A stretch of DNA of 64,000 nt. It comes from Streptomyces albus subsp. albus (GTDB lineage Bacteria > Actinomycetota > Actinomycetes > Streptomycetales > Streptomycetaceae). How positions within the stretch are numbered: position 1 is the first letter of the stretch; each line of letters starts with the position of its first letter. This document shows, piece after piece, positions 33,605 through 43,472 of this stretch. Made by a program: the position numbers and the translations under genes. The stretch covers positions 1 to 64,000 of the forward strand of contig NZ_JOID01000002.1 in assembly GCF_000719865.1 (NCBI RefSeq). The letters run 5' to 3'. A model generated the notes under the pieces. The model searched no databases. It was not told where the DNA came from and worked only from the letters and a program-made list of their open reading frames with translations.

Positions 33605-34492
33605 ATGGCGAAAGGCAGGGCCAAGGCCCGTACGGACGGCGGGCGCGGGCGGTCGCGGGCGGCCGAGCCCCTGGGCGAACGGGTGGACGGCGGCCTCGCC
33701 GAGCTCATCCCGGACCGCGAACGGCCCCGGGCCTGGACGCTCACCGTCGACGGAGCGCCGCAGTCCCATGTGGACCTCGACGATCCGGCCCACCTCGACT
33801 TCGCCTACCAGCGCCGCCTCGGCCACATCGCCGACCTGGCCGCGCCGCCCGGCCGCCCGCTGCACGTCCTGCACCTCGGCGGCGGCGCCTTCACCCTCGC
33901 CCGCTATGTGGCGGCGACCCGCCCCCGCTCCACCCAGCAGATCGTCGAACTCGACGCCGGGCTCATCGCGTTCGTGCGGCGCGAGCTGCCCCTGGACAGC
34001 GGCTGGCGGATCCGGGTGCGCACCGGCGACGCCCGCGCGGGGCTGGCGAGGATCCCCGAGGGCTGGGCCGATCTCGTCATCGCCGACGTGTTCGGCGGCG
34101 CCCGCACCCCCGCGCACCTCACCAGCACGGAGTTCACCGCCGAGGTGCGGCGCGTGCTGCGTCCCGGCGGCTGGTACGCCGTGAACGTCACCGACGGCCC
34201 GCCCCTCGCGCATCTGCGGGCGCGGATCGCCACCGTCCGCGCGGTCTTCCCCGAGCTGTGCCTGGCCGCCGACCCGGCCGTGCTGCGCGGCAGACGGTTC
34301 GGCAACGCCGTGCTGCTGGCCGCGGACGGGCCGCTGCCCGTCGCGGAGTTCACCCGCCGGGTGGCCGGCGACCCGCACCCCGGACGGGTCGAACACGGGC
34401 GCGCCCTGGACGACTTCACCGGGGGCGCGGCCCCCGTCACGGACGCGGCGGCACAGCCCTCACCGGCCCCTCCGCCGGACACCTTCGGCTGA
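33605..34492 (+). CDS. Spermidine-synthase-like class I methyltransferase
   Basis: A 295-residue protein. The SAM/dcSAM-binding motif is LHVLHLGGGAFTLARYV (~residues 85-101), followed by QIVELDAGLIAFVRREL, the acidic loop VRTGDARAGLARI, and WADLVIADVFGGARTPAHL. This matches the fused-MFS/spermidine-synthase family as a stand-alone catalytic domain without membrane segments. The first ~25 residues are basic. True spermidine synthase activity is unproven; many Streptomyces copies have unknown substrates. Confidence 0.78.
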   Translation: MAKGRAKARTDGGRGRSRAAEPLGERVDGGLAELIPDRERPRAWTLTVDGAPQSHVDLDDPAHLDFAYQRRLGHIADLAAPPGRPLHVLHLGGGAFTLARYVAATRPRSTQQIVELDAGLIAFVRRELPLDSGWRIRVRTGDARAGLARIPEGWADLVIADVFGGARTPAHLTSTEFTAEVRRVLRPGGWYAVNVTDGPPLAHLRARIATVRAVFPELCLAADPAVLRGRRFGNAVLLAADGPLPVAEFTRRVAGDPHPGRVEHGRALDDFTGGAAPVTDAAAQPSPAPPPDTFG

Positions 34493-34649
34493 CGGCTGAC
34501 GGCTGACGGTTCATGGTGCATGGCCGCCGGGCCCGGAACTCCGCACCGGTCGCCGGGTCGTGGCCGGTGCTGTCGCCACTGCCGGCGGCGGCCGAGAGGG
34601 CCCGCCGGTCGCGCGGATGCCGGTGAACAGCTCGGCGCAGACGGCTCGT

Positions 34650-35240
34650 TCAGCCCTCCACGACCTGCACCTTCGGCGGGTGGCCGTTCCAGGTGCAGAA
34701 CACGGAGGTCGTCCGCGCGCCCGAGGTGAAGTTCACCCGGATCCACTCGGTCTGCTCCCACACCTGCATCTCCCAGCCCGCGTCCGGGGTCGCCGACACC
34801 AGGCTCGCCGAACGCTCACCGAGGTCGAAGACGACACGTCCGCCCGCCACGGGATAGCTCTTGACCTCGCCGTCGGAGGCGGGCGAGGAGGGGGGCGTCG
34901 ACGGCTTCGCCGGCTGCGAGGGCCCTCCGCCCCCGGGCTTCCGCCCGCTGCCGGACGGCTCGGGCGACCGATCAGGCCCCTCCGGCCGCTCCGGCGGAGA
35001 GGTATCGGCGGAGGCCGGCGGCTCGGAACCGGGGCTCGCGGAGGCGCCGTTCTCCGCGCCGCCCCTCGCTCCGGCGTCCCCGCCCGCCACCGCGCCGGCA
35101 CCGACCGGCAGGGCGCGCGGGCGGTCGTAGGCCGTGCCGGTGAGCGCGGTGTGGACGCCCCACCAGGACAGGGTGGTGGCGGCCCCCGTCGCCAGGAGCC
35201 AGGCCGCGCCCTGTGCCAGTCCTCGTAGCATCGCCTGCAT
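34650..35240 (-). CDS. Membrane-anchored or secreted protein with a Pro/Ser/Gly linker
   Basis: A 196-residue protein. An N-terminal hydrophobic segment (LAQGAAWLLATGAATTLSWW, residues ~7-30) is followed by about 95 residues of Pro/Ser/Gly/Glu-rich linker. The C-terminal ~70-residue domain (YPVAGGRVVFDLGERSASLV, WEMQVWEQTEWIRVNFTSG) is probably beta-rich and extracellular. It is divergent from the response regulator at 35374, so it could be a target or an accessory sensor of that system. Confidence 0.65.
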   Translation of the reverse strand: MQAMLRGLAQGAAWLLATGAATTLSWWGVHTALTGTAYDRPRALPVGAGAVAGGDAGARGGAENGASASPGSEPPASADTSPPERPEGPDRSPEPSGSGRKPGGGGPSQPAKPSTPPSSPASDGEVKSYPVAGGRVVFDLGERSASLVSATPDAGWEMQVWEQTEWIRVNFTSGARTTSVFCTWNGHPPKVQVVEG

Positions 35241-35373
35241 CCTCCCTCAGCCGGCGCGACGTTGACGATCCGGCCCCCGGCCGCACTCCCACCGCACTTC
35301 CGCCGCACTCCCGCCGTACTCCCGGCCGCACCGCCGTGGGACGGCCGGCTCCGCATGGCGTACGGTGCCGCCC

Positions 35374-36060
35374 ATGGCACGTGTGCTCGTGGTCGAGGAC
35401 GACCAGTTCGTACGCTCCGCCCTCATCCGGCACCTCTCCGACGCCTCGCACAGCGTACGCAGCGTCGGCACCGCCCTGGAGGCGCTCCGCGAGGTGGCCC
35501 AGATCGGCTTCGACGTCGTCATCCTCGATCTGGGGCTGCCCGACCTCGACGGGGCCGAGGCCCTGAAGATGCTGCGCGGCATCACCGACGTGCCCGTCAT
35601 CATCGCCACCGCGCGGGACGACGAGACGGAGATCGTCCGGCTCCTCAACGACGGCGCCGACGACTATCTGACCAAGCCGTTCTCCGTCGAGCACCTGTCC
35701 GCCCGGATGGCGGCCGTGCTGCGCCGCTCGCGGGCGGCCGGTGGTGAACCGCACGCGCGCGTGCTGCGCGTCGGCGGGCTGCTCGTCGATCCGCTGCGCC
35801 GCCAGGCCGAACTGGACGGGGTCCCGCTCGATCTGACGCGGCGCGAGTTCGATCTGCTGGCCTTCCTCGCCGGGCGGCCCGGGGTGGTGGTGCCCCGGCG
35901 GGAGCTGCTGGCCGAGGTGTGGCAGCAGTCCTACGGCGACGACCAGACCATCGACGTCCATCTCTCCTGGCTGCGGCGCAAGTTGGGGGAGACGGCGGCC
36001 GCGCCCCGCTATCTGCACACGCTGCGCGGGGTCGGCGTCAAGCTGGAGCCGCCCCGGTGA
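35374..36060 (+). CDS. OmpR/PhoB-family response regulator
   Basis: A 228-residue protein from ATG 35374 (MARVLVVEDDQFV); GTG 35365 is a less likely start. The receiver domain (~1-120) has acidic E8/D9/D10, phospho-acceptor D52 (ILDLGLPD) and K in YLTKPFS. The winged-helix domain (~130-228) carries DLTRREFDLLAFLAGRPG and QTIDVHLSWLRRKLGE. The histidine kinase gene follows 91 bp downstream, same strand. Confidence 0.9.
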   Translation: MARVLVVEDDQFVRSALIRHLSDASHSVRSVGTALEALREVAQIGFDVVILDLGLPDLDGAEALKMLRGITDVPVIIATARDDETEIVRLLNDGADDYLTKPFSVEHLSARMAAVLRRSRAAGGEPHARVLRVGGLLVDPLRRQAELDGVPLDLTRREFDLLAFLAGRPGVVVPRRELLAEVWQQSYGDDQTIDVHLSWLRRKLGETAAAPRYLHTLRGVGVKLEPPR

Positions 36061-36151
36061 GCGGCCGGGCGGGAACCGCGCGTGCGGGCCTGGCGGTGAG
36101 CTGCGCGGCGGGAGCGGCGGCCGGCGGGCGGGTGGCTGTGGGGTGGCCGGT

Positions 36152-37744
36152 ATGAGATGGGCGCTGGTCAAGATCTGTCTGGCGGTCACCGCCATGGTCG
36201 TGGTCGCCTTCGCCGTGCCGCTCGGTCTCGTGGTGGGGGAGATGGCGCGGGACCGGGCCTTCGCGAACGCCGAGCGGCAGGCCGCCGCCATCGGTCCGGC
36301 CCTGGCCATCACCACCGACCGCGCGGAGCTGGAACGGGCCGTCGCCAGCACGGAGTCGGGCGCGGACGGCCGGATCGCCGTCCATGTGCCGGCCACCGGG
36401 GGCGGGACGGGAGAGGAGGCGGCGGACGAGGCGGAAGGCGCAGCCGGAGACGCGCCGGGGGACGGCGGCGGATCCGGGTCCGGGGACAGGGAGGCCCGGG
36501 CCGCACCCGAAGCCGCAGCCCTACCCGAAGCCCCAGCCGAAGCCGGGGCCGCGGCCGGAGCCGTGGAGATCGGCCGGAGCCGCGCCTCCGGTGCCGACCT
36601 GGCCGCGGCGACCCGGCGCGGCCGGGGCTCCGTCACCGCCGTGCCGGGCGGCTTCGCGCTGCTCCAGCCGACCGCCGTCGGCGCCGGGAAGACGGCCGTC
36701 GTCGAGGTGTTCGTGCCCGACGCGGAGGTCACGGCCGGGGTGCGCACCGCCTGGCTGGTGCTGGGCGGGGTCGGGCTGACGCTGATCCTCGGCTCGGTGG
36801 CGGTCGCGGACCGGCTCGGCACCCGGATGGTCCGCCCGGCCGAGCAACTCGCCGGAGCCGCGCAGGAGCTCGGCTCCGGACACCTCGCCACCCGCGTCCC
36901 TGTCGCCGGACCGGCCGAACTCCGCGCCGCGGCGACCGCGTTCAACTCCATGGCCGACGAGGTCGTCCGGCTGCTCGCGGGCGAGCGGGAGCTGGCCGCC
37001 GACCTCTCGCACCGGCTGCGCACCCCCCTCACCGTGCTCCGTCTCAACGCGGCGTCGCTCGGCGACGGCCCCGCCGCCGACCAGACCCGGGCGGCCGTGG
37101 CCCAGCTGGAGACCGAGGTCGACCAGATCATCCGAACCGCCCGCGAACAGCGGCCGCCGGGACGGCCCGCGGAGAGCCCCGGGGCGGCGGACGGCGGCGC
37201 GGGCTGCGACGCCTCCGAGGTGATCCGGGACCGGATGGCCTTCTGGTCGGCGCTCGCCGAGGACGAGGGCCGCACCGCCGGGCTCGCCGGCGTCGAGCGG
37301 GCCGCCCGGGTGCCCGTGGCCCGCCCCGAACTGGCCGCGGCCGTCGACGCCCTGCTCGGCAACGTCTTCCGGCACACCCCCGAGGGCACGGACTTCGCGG
37401 TGGACGTCCACCACGCCGACGGCGCCGTGATCGTGCTGGTCTCGGACGCCGGACCGGGCATCGACGACCCCGAGGCGGCGCTCCGCCGGGGACACGGCGG
37501 CGGCGGGCGCGGCTCGACCGGGCTGGGGCTGGACATCGTGCGCCGGGTCGCGGAGTCCACGGGCGGTGACGTGCGCGTCGGCCGCTCCGTGCTCGGCGGC
37601 ACGGAGGTGCGGATGTGGCTCGTCCTCGACGGCGGGCGGCGGCGGTCCGGCGGCCGCCGCGTGGACCGGCTGATGCGGCGCGGCCGGTGGGGGCGGCGGG
37701 GACGGCCGGGGCGGACGACGGGGGACGCCGGCACACCGGTGTGA
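36152..37744 (+). CDS. Sensor histidine kinase
   Basis: A 530-residue protein from ATG 36152 (MRWALVKICLAVTAM). It has two membrane segments: residues ~7-30 and ~205-228 (AWLVLGGVGLTLILGSVAV). The extracellular loop (~30-200) has a Glu/Ala/Gly/Pro-rich insert. A HAMP-like region leads to HisKA with H287 in LSHRLRTPLTVLRL, then HATPase with GNVFRHTPEGTDF (N box) and SDAGPGIDDP, GLGLDIVRRVAEST (G boxes). It pairs with the response regulator immediately upstream. The signal is unknown. Confidence 0.88.
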   Translation: MRWALVKICLAVTAMVVVAFAVPLGLVVGEMARDRAFANAERQAAAIGPALAITTDRAELERAVASTESGADGRIAVHVPATGGGTGEEAADEAEGAAGDAPGDGGGSGSGDREARAAPEAAALPEAPAEAGAAAGAVEIGRSRASGADLAAATRRGRGSVTAVPGGFALLQPTAVGAGKTAVVEVFVPDAEVTAGVRTAWLVLGGVGLTLILGSVAVADRLGTRMVRPAEQLAGAAQELGSGHLATRVPVAGPAELRAAATAFNSMADEVVRLLAGERELAADLSHRLRTPLTVLRLNAASLGDGPAADQTRAAVAQLETEVDQIIRTAREQRPPGRPAESPGAADGGAGCDASEVIRDRMAFWSALAEDEGRTAGLAGVERAARVPVARPELAAAVDALLGNVFRHTPEGTDFAVDVHHADGAVIVLVSDAGPGIDDPEAALRRGHGGGGRGSTGLGLDIVRRVAESTGGDVRVGRSVLGGTEVRMWLVLDGGRRRSGGRRVDRLMRRGRWGRRGRPGRTTGDAGTPV

Positions 37745-38198
37745 GGCGGCGGAGTACGCCGGGCGTGCCGGGCGGGGTTCGGGACGGACGGCCGGGGTCG
37801 GCGCGGCCGGGCGGACGGCAGGCTTGGGGCCCGGGGGAAACCGCGGGCGCGCCGGCGGACGCGGCACCGTTCTCCGGGGCCGGGGTTAAGCGCGGTCGAT
37901 CCCCGTCTTAAGGCAGTGATAAATGCCGAACTCCCCTGCGAAATAGGCGCTTTCGCCGGAATCCGGTTGGCTACCGTACTCCGCGTACCCGCCTCCGCGT
38001 GGCAGCGGGGGCAGGGACGGGAGAGCAGCGCGCGGCGGTGTGGGGCCTGACGGCAGGACGAGCCGGAGCCCGGAACCCGCCGCCCGTGAGCCGCCACCCC
38101 CCACAGGTGCGCCCCGGCCGGCAGCCCCCACCCCGGCCGGGGCGCGACCGCGTCCGGCCCCTCCCGCGTTCCCCGGGAGGGGCCGGACGCCGGTCCGG
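37745..38198. other. Gene-free stretch between convergent genes
   Basis: Between the kinase gene and bglC, which converge, there is no credible gene. A short lower-GC segment (37885-37945) and the bglC terminator at 38150-38190 are the only features. Confidence 0.5.
38150..38190 (-). terminator. Terminator after bglC
   Basis: A perfect 16-bp stem (GCGTCCGGCCCCTCCC and its complement) with a 9-base loop, 9 bases past the bglC stop codon. Confidence 0.8.
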
Positions 38199-39716
38199 CT
38201 AGGCGGCCGGAACCGGTCCGCTGTCCGCGCCCGCCACCGGGTCCGGTTCCGGGTCGGTCACCGGGTCCGGCAGGACGTTCGTCCGGGACAGCCGCGCGTA
38301 CCAGTGCGCGCTGCTCTTCGGCACGCGGGCCAGGGTGTCGTAGTCGACGCGGATCAGGCCGAAGCGCTTGGCATAGCCGAACGACCACTCGAAGTTATCC
38401 AGCAGCGACCAGAGGAAGTAGCCGCGCACATCGGCCCCGTCGGTCATCGCCCGGTGCACGGCGGCGAGATGGCCGTGCAGATACGCGATCCGCTCCGGGT
38501 CGTGCACCTTTCCGCCGGGGCCGGGCCGGTCCTCGTACGCGGCGCCGTTCTCGGTGACCAGCAGCGGCAGCCCGGGTGCCTCGCGGGTGAAGCGCATCAG
38601 GAGTTCGTGGAGGCCGGTCGGGTCCACCGACCAGTCCATGGCGGTGAGTTCGCCGGGCGGCTGGTGGAAGGCCACGTCCTCGGCGCCGATCCAGGGGGAG
38701 TGGTCGCTCTTCCCGTGGCCGTCCCGGCGCGGACCGTCCGCGCCGTCGCCGGCCGACACCACGGTGGGCGCGTAGTAGTTCAGGCCCAGCGCGTCGAGCG
38801 GGTGTTTGGCGGTGGCCAGGTCACCGTCGCGGACGAAGGACCAGTCGGTGATCCCCGCTGTGTCCGCGAGCAGGCTCTCCGGGTAGCTGCCGTGCAGCAT
38901 GGGGTCGCTGAAGACGCGGGTCGCGAGGGCGTCGATCCGCCGCTGGGCGTCCGCGTCGGCGGGGGATCCGGTCAGCGGCCGCACCACGCCCGCGTTGAGG
39001 CTGACGGTGATCTTCCCCTGGCCGGGCAGGACGGAACGCAGCGCCGTGGCGCCCAGGCCGTGGGCGAGGTTGAGGTGGTGGGCGGCGCGCAGCGCGGCGG
39101 CCGGATCCGTCCGCCCCGGGGCGTGCACCCCGGAGCCGTAACCCAGGAAGGCGCTGCACCAGGGCTCGTTGAGGGTGGCCCAGAGCTCGACGCGGTCGCC
39201 GAGGGCCTCGCCGACCAGCCGCGCGTACTCGGCGTAGCGGTACGCGGTGTCGCGCTCGGGCCAGCCGCCCGCGTCCTCCAGCTCCTGCGGCAGGTCCCAG
39301 TGGTAGAGAGTCGCCATCGGCTGGATGCCGGCCGCCAGCAGCTCGTCCACGAGGGCGCGGTAGAAGTCCAGACCGCGCTGGACGGCGGGGCCGCGGCCGG
39401 TGGGCTGGACCCGGGGCCAGGCGACGGAGAAGCGGTAGGAGCGGTAACCCAGCTCCTTCATCAGGGCCACGTCCTCACGCCACCGGTGGTAGTGGTCCGT
39501 GGCGGTGTCCCCGGTGTCGCCGCCGGCGGTCCGGCCGGGGGTGTGGGAGAAGGTGTCCCAGATGGAGGGGGTGCGGCCGTCCTCCCGGACGGCGCCCTCG
39601 ATCTGGTAGGCGGCGGTGGCGGTGCCCCAGAGGAAGCCGGGCGGGAAGCGGAACTCCCCGGAGGGCGGCACCCGGGGGGTCTCGGAGACGTCGTGGACGT
39701 CGGGCACATCGGTCAT
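38199..39716 (-). CDS. bglC: GH1 beta-glucosidase BglC
   Basis: A 505-residue intracellular family-1 glycoside hydrolase that splits cellobiose and short cello-oligosaccharides to glucose. The acid/base is E184 (TLNEPW) and the nucleophile E389 (VTENG); [14 protein letters not shown] and YHWDLPQ are further hallmarks. It has no signal peptide. It lies 144 bp downstream of cebG, same strand, as in the Streptomyces cebEFG-bglC arrangement. A CebR operator overlaps its start codon, so it can be controlled independently of the cebEFG promoter. Confidence 0.92.
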   Translation of the reverse strand: MTDVPDVHDVSETPRVPPSGEFRFPPGFLWGTATAAYQIEGAVREDGRTPSIWDTFSHTPGRTAGGDTGDTATDHYHRWREDVALMKELGYRSYRFSVAWPRVQPTGRGPAVQRGLDFYRALVDELLAAGIQPMATLYHWDLPQELEDAGGWPERDTAYRYAEYARLVGEALGDRVELWATLNEPWCSAFLGYGSGVHAPGRTDPAAALRAAHHLNLAHGLGATALRSVLPGQGKITVSLNAGVVRPLTGSPADADAQRRIDALATRVFSDPMLHGSYPESLLADTAGITDWSFVRDGDLATAKHPLDALGLNYYAPTVVSAGDGADGPRRDGHGKSDHSPWIGAEDVAFHQPPGELTAMDWSVDPTGLHELLMRFTREAPGLPLLVTENGAAYEDRPGPGGKVHDPERIAYLHGHLAAVHRAMTDGADVRGYFLWSLLDNFEWSFGYAKRFGLIRVDYDTLARVPKSSAHWYARLSRTNVLPDPVTDPEPDPVAGADSGPVPAA

Positions 39717-39729
39717 GGAAGCGCTCCCA
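39716..39729. promoter_or_regulatory. CebR operator overlapping the bglC start codon
   Basis: TGGAAGCGCTCCCA on the plus strand, one mismatch from the palindromic consensus. Position 39716 is also the A of the bglC ATG, so bound repressor would block elongation from upstream or a promoter very close by. Confidence 0.82.
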
Positions 39730-39860
39730 TCAGAGTCGTCGGGCGGAGCAGTGCGAGGTGCGGAGCAGTGTGATCAGGGGGAACAAGGGCGGGGTGGGCG
39801 GCGGGCGCGCGCCGGCCGGGTCCGGCCCGGCACCGGGCGGCCGGGCGGCGGGAAGGGGGG

Positions 39861-40781
39861 TCAGCCCTTGACGGCGCCCTGCATGATGCCACCGACTATC
39901 TGCTTGCCGAAGAGGGTGAACGCCAGCAGCAGGGGCAGCGTCCCCAGCAGCGCGCCCGCCATGATCACCGACTGGTCGGGGATGTAGCCGCGGCCCAGTC
40001 CGGTCAGCGCCACCTGCACCGTGGGGTTGTCCTGGGTGAGCGCGATGATCGGCCAGAAGAAGTCGTTCCAGGCCTGGACGAAGGTCAGCATGGCGAGGAC
40101 GGCCATCGCGGGCCGGGCCGCCGGGAACACCACGTGCCACACCACCCGCAGACTGCTCGCTCCGTCCACCCGCGCCGCCTCGATGATCTCGCTCGGCAGC
40201 GCCTCCACGAGGTACTGGCGCATGAAGAACACCCCGAAGGCGCTGACCAGCGTCGGCAGGACGACGGACTGGAGCTGGTTGGTCCACTCCAGCTCGGCGA
40301 TGGTCATGAACAGCGGCACCACACTGAGCTGCGGCGGGATCATCATCGTGCCGATCACCAGCATCAGCAGCACCTCGCGGAAGCGGAACCGCAGCTTGGC
40401 GAAGGCGAAGCCGGCGATGGTGCAGAAGAGGACGGTGCCCACCGTGATGGTCCCGGCCACCACGGCCGTGTTGAGCAGCGCCAGCCCCATGTGGGCGTCG
40501 GTCCAGGCGGTCTGCAGATTGGGCAGCAGATCGGAGCCGAACCAGAAGGGCGGCGGGGTCTGCGAGAGCCGGGTGTTGTCGCGGGAGGCGGCGACGGCCG
40601 TCCACACCAGCGGGAAGAGCGAGCCCGCGGTGAAGAGGATGAGCACGGCGTAGCTGATCCGGCCGCCGTACGACTGGCCGCCGGCCCGGCCGGCCCTCCC
40701 GGCCGCGCCGCGCGGCTTCCCGCCGCGCCCGCCGGCTCCTCCGGTCCCGTCGGCCGTGCCGGCCGGTACGAGGGTCTTCAC
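39861..40781 (-). CDS. cebG: Cellobiose/cellotriose ABC transporter permease CebG
   Basis: A 306-residue inner-membrane permease of the MalG type. A Gly/Arg-rich N-terminus (residues ~1-38) is followed by six transmembrane segments. The EAA loop EAARVDGASSLRVVWHVV, which contacts the ATPase, is intact. The GTG start lies one base after the cebF stop. The ATPase is not encoded here; Streptomyces Ceb transporters are known to use the shared ATPase MsiK from elsewhere. Confidence 0.9.
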   Translation of the reverse strand: MKTLVPAGTADGTGGAGGRGGKPRGAAGRAGRAGGQSYGGRISYAVLILFTAGSLFPLVWTAVAASRDNTRLSQTPPPFWFGSDLLPNLQTAWTDAHMGLALLNTAVVAGTITVGTVLFCTIAGFAFAKLRFRFREVLLMLVIGTMMIPPQLSVVPLFMTIAELEWTNQLQSVVLPTLVSAFGVFFMRQYLVEALPSEIIEAARVDGASSLRVVWHVVFPAARPAMAVLAMLTFVQAWNDFFWPIIALTQDNPTVQVALTGLGRGYIPDQSVIMAGALLGTLPLLLAFTLFGKQIVGGIMQGAVKG

Positions 40782-40782
40782 G

Positions 40783-41895
40783 TCAGCTCCTCCTCAGCCG
40801 TCGGGCGATCAGCCAGTTGACCAGGGCGATCAGCAGCAGGATCAGGAACATCGCCCAGGCGATCGCCGAGGCCCGGCCGAGATGGAAGTTGAACCAGCCC
40901 TGCTCGTACATATAGAGCCCGAGGGTCTGGTACGCGTGGTCCGGCCCGCCCTTCTGCCCGCCCGCACCCCCGAAGAGCAGCGGCTCGCCGAAGAGCTGGG
41001 TGGCCCCGATGGTGGAGACGACGACCGTGAAGAGGATCGTCGGCCGCAGCGAGGGGATGGTCACATGGCGGAACTGCTGCCATCGCGTGGCCCCGTCCAG
41101 CGCCGCCGACTCGTACAGATCGCGCGGTACGGCCTGCATGGCGGCCAGGTAGATCAGGGTGTTGTAGCCGGTCCACCGCCAGATGACGATCGAGGCCACG
41201 GCGAGCTGCGAGGTCCAGTGCCCGGTCTGCCAGTTGATGTTCTCGATGCCGAGGAAGCCCAGCGCCCAGTTGATCATTCCGTAGTCGCGCCCGAACAGCA
41301 GCACGAAGACGAGCGTGGCGGCCGCCACGGACGTCGCGTACGGGGCGAGCATCGCGACCCGGAAGAACATCGCGCCACGCAGCCGGTAGTTGAGGATGTG
41401 GGCGAGGCCGAGGGCCATCAGGAGCTGCGGCACGGTGGAGATCACACCGATGGTGAAGGTGTTCCGCAGGGCGTTCCAGAAGAACTCGTCCTCCAGCAGC
41501 CGGGTGTAGTTGTGCAGCCCGGCCCACTCCATGGTGGTCGGTTCGTGCAGCGACACCCGGTGCAGTGAGGCCCAGCCGGTGTAGAGCAGCGGGAAGAGCC
41601 CGAAGGCGGTGAAGAAGAGGAAGAAGGGCGAGATGAAGAGGTAGGGGCTCCAGCGGACGTCGCGGCGGTAGCGCCGGCTGCGCCGCGCGGCCTGCCGGTC
41701 CGCCTTCCGCGCGGCCTTCGGGTCCGTTCTCCCGTCCGCCCTCGGGTCCTGCTTTCTGGCGGCCTGCGCGGAGGACTTCCGTCCCGTCCCGCCGGCCGCC
41801 CGGGACATCGTGCGGGGGGCCGCGTCCCCCGGTCCCCCGGAAGCGGGGGTTCCGGGGGACGCGGCCGCGGAGGAGTCGGCAGTCAACCGGCTCAC
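40783..41895 (-). CDS. cebF: Cellobiose/cellotriose ABC transporter permease CebF
   Basis: A 370-residue MalF-type permease. The N-terminal ~70 residues are cytoplasmic and basic; six membrane segments start at SPYLFISPFFLFFTAFGLFP. The EAA loop reads ESAALDGATRWQQFRHVTIP. GTG 41895 overlaps the cebE stop (GTGA), so translation is coupled. It partners with CebG to import cello-oligosaccharides delivered by CebE. Confidence 0.9.
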   Translation of the reverse strand: MSRLTADSSAAASPGTPASGGPGDAAPRTMSRAAGGTGRKSSAQAARKQDPRADGRTDPKAARKADRQAARRSRRYRRDVRWSPYLFISPFFLFFTAFGLFPLLYTGWASLHRVSLHEPTTMEWAGLHNYTRLLEDEFFWNALRNTFTIGVISTVPQLLMALGLAHILNYRLRGAMFFRVAMLAPYATSVAAATLVFVLLFGRDYGMINWALGFLGIENINWQTGHWTSQLAVASIVIWRWTGYNTLIYLAAMQAVPRDLYESAALDGATRWQQFRHVTIPSLRPTILFTVVVSTIGATQLFGEPLLFGGAGGQKGGPDHAYQTLGLYMYEQGWFNFHLGRASAIAWAMFLILLLIALVNWLIARRLRRS

Positions 41896-43220
41896 CGGTC
41901 CAGCAGGTTGTCGATGTTCTTCAGCGCGGCGTCCCAGCCCGCCTCGGGCGACTTGCCCTGCTGCTCGACCTGGAGGACGCCGACGTCGGTGAACGCCGTC
42001 TGGATCGCCAGATCCTTCTCGCCGAGGACGAGGGTGGGCATGTCCTCCGCGGCCTTGCTGAAGATCTCGCCGATGGGCGCGTCACCGAAGTACGCGTGCT
42101 CCGCGCCGGCGACGTCCGGCATCTCGTACGTGGTCGGCGAGCTGGGGAAGGAGGCCTGCTCCCGGAAGAGCTTGGCCTGCTGCTCGGGCGCCGTCAGCCA
42201 GGTGGCGAGCTTGACCGCCTCCTCCTTGTTCTTCGCCGCCTCCGGCACGGAGAGGAAGGAACCGCCCCAGTTGGCGGGCCCCGGGGCCGGCGCGATGTCC
42301 CACTGGTCGGCGGCCTTGGGCCCCGCCTTCTCCTTGATGTAGCCGAGCATCCAGGCGGGGCAGGAGACGGTGGCGAACCGGCCGTTCGCGTACGCCTGGT
42401 CCCACGGCTTGTCGAACTGCTTGAGGCGGGCCGTCATCTTCCCCTCTACGGCGCGCATCGCCAGGTTCCAGGAGTCCTTGACGGCCGGGCTCTTCTTGTA
42501 GATCAGCTCGCCGTCGCGGTCGTAGAAGCGCTCCACGCGGCCGGAGACCGAGGCGTTGAAGAGGCCGGTGGCGGTGTCCATGTAGACGGTGCCGGAGGGC
42601 GCCTTCTTCATGTACTTCTCGCCGGTCTCGACGTACTTCTCCCAGTCACCGGCCCAGAGGGCGCCGACCTTCTCGCGGTCGGTGGGCAGCCCGGCCTTCT
42701 CGAAGAGGTCCTTGCGGTAGCAGATGGCCATGGGGCCGATGTCGGTGCCGAGGCCGATGGTCCGGCCGTCCTCGGCGGTGGCCTGGTCCCACTTCCAGTC
42801 CAGCCAGTTCTTCTTGTCGACGCCCTCGGCCCGGCCCAGGTCGACGAACTTGCCGGCGTGCCGGTTGACCGTCTCGGCGATGTTGCCGACCTCGATCGCC
42901 TGGATGTCCTGCAGCCCGCTGCCGGTGCCGAGGTGGGTGAGGAGCTGTGGGTAGTACTGGTCCGCCCGCTCGATGGACGTCTCCTTGATGACGACGTCCG
43001 GGTTCAACTTCTGATACTCGTCGTAGAGCCCGGCCTGCTTGAAGCCGAAGACGCCGAAGACGCCGACGGTGACGGTCTTCTTGCCGCCGGCGCTTTCCCC
43101 GGAGCCTCCCCGGCCACTGCCGCCACTGTCGTCGGCGCAAGCCGCCAACAGACCGGTGAGAAGGGCGGCGGTGGACGCTATGGCTGCCGTACGCCGGGAG
43201 ATGTGGGCTGATCTGCGCAT
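41892..43220 (-). CDS. cebE: Cello-oligosaccharide-binding lipoprotein CebE
   Basis: A 442-residue ABC solute-binding lipoprotein from ATG 43220, with GGAGGA close upstream. The signal peptide ends in a lipobox LLAAC (Cys ~29), so the protein is lipid-anchored outside the membrane. After a Gly/Ser linker the fold begins KKTVTVGVFGVFGF. It is the first gene of cebEFG and delivers cellobiose/cellotriose to CebF-CebG. A CebR operator lies 110 bases upstream of the ATG. Confidence 0.9.
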   Translation of the reverse strand: MRRSAHISRRTAAIASTAALLTGLLAACADDSGGSGRGGSGESAGGKKTVTVGVFGVFGFKQAGLYDEYQKLNPDVVIKETSIERADQYYPQLLTHLGTGSGLQDIQAIEVGNIAETVNRHAGKFVDLGRAEGVDKKNWLDWKWDQATAEDGRTIGLGTDIGPMAICYRKDLFEKAGLPTDREKVGALWAGDWEKYVETGEKYMKKAPSGTVYMDTATGLFNASVSGRVERFYDRDGELIYKKSPAVKDSWNLAMRAVEGKMTARLKQFDKPWDQAYANGRFATVSCPAWMLGYIKEKAGPKAADQWDIAPAPGPANWGGSFLSVPEAAKNKEEAVKLATWLTAPEQQAKLFREQASFPSSPTTYEMPDVAGAEHAYFGDAPIGEIFSKAAEDMPTLVLGEKDLAIQTAFTDVGVLQVEQQGKSPEAGWDAALKNIDNLLDR

Positions 43221-43329
43221 GACATCCTCCTGGTCCCTGCGTATCGTCCCCCTGCCGAACTGGTGCAACGGAAAACCATGTCGGTGGGCATGGTGGAGGG
43301 ACGTACGAGAGATGTACGCGTTCTCTTCT

Positions 43330-43343
43330 TGAGAGCGCTCTCA
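43330..43343. promoter_or_regulatory. CebR operator upstream of cebE
   Basis: TGAGAGCGCTCTCA, a perfect 14-bp palindrome of the CebR type with A/T replacing G/C at position 3. It lies just downstream of the likely cebE -10 element and between cebE and cebR, so it may affect both. Confidence 0.85.
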
Positions 43344-43358
43344 TCCGTGACGTCTTGA

Positions 43359-43387
43359 AGGTTCACGGCTCACCGGGAGAGTGTCAA
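43359..43387 (-). promoter_or_regulatory. Likely cebE promoter
   Basis: On the minus strand a perfect TTGACA (43387-43382) is followed after 17 bases by GAACCT (43364-43359), a weak -10. The CebR operator starts 15 bases further on, near the expected transcription start. Confidence 0.5.
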
Positions 43388-43472
43388 GGCCGTAGGACGG
43401 AACGTGCTGACGGGGGAGTGATGTTGAATGGTCCAACAGCCACGGACGCAGGCTGGGAGCGGGAGGCGGACC

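Noticed and set aside
34972..38388. A 1138-codon minus-strand open frame across the two-component genes
   Set aside because: It is antisense to the response regulator and kinase, which have full catalytic motifs and correct codon bias; the product is Arg/Pro/Ser-rich without domains.
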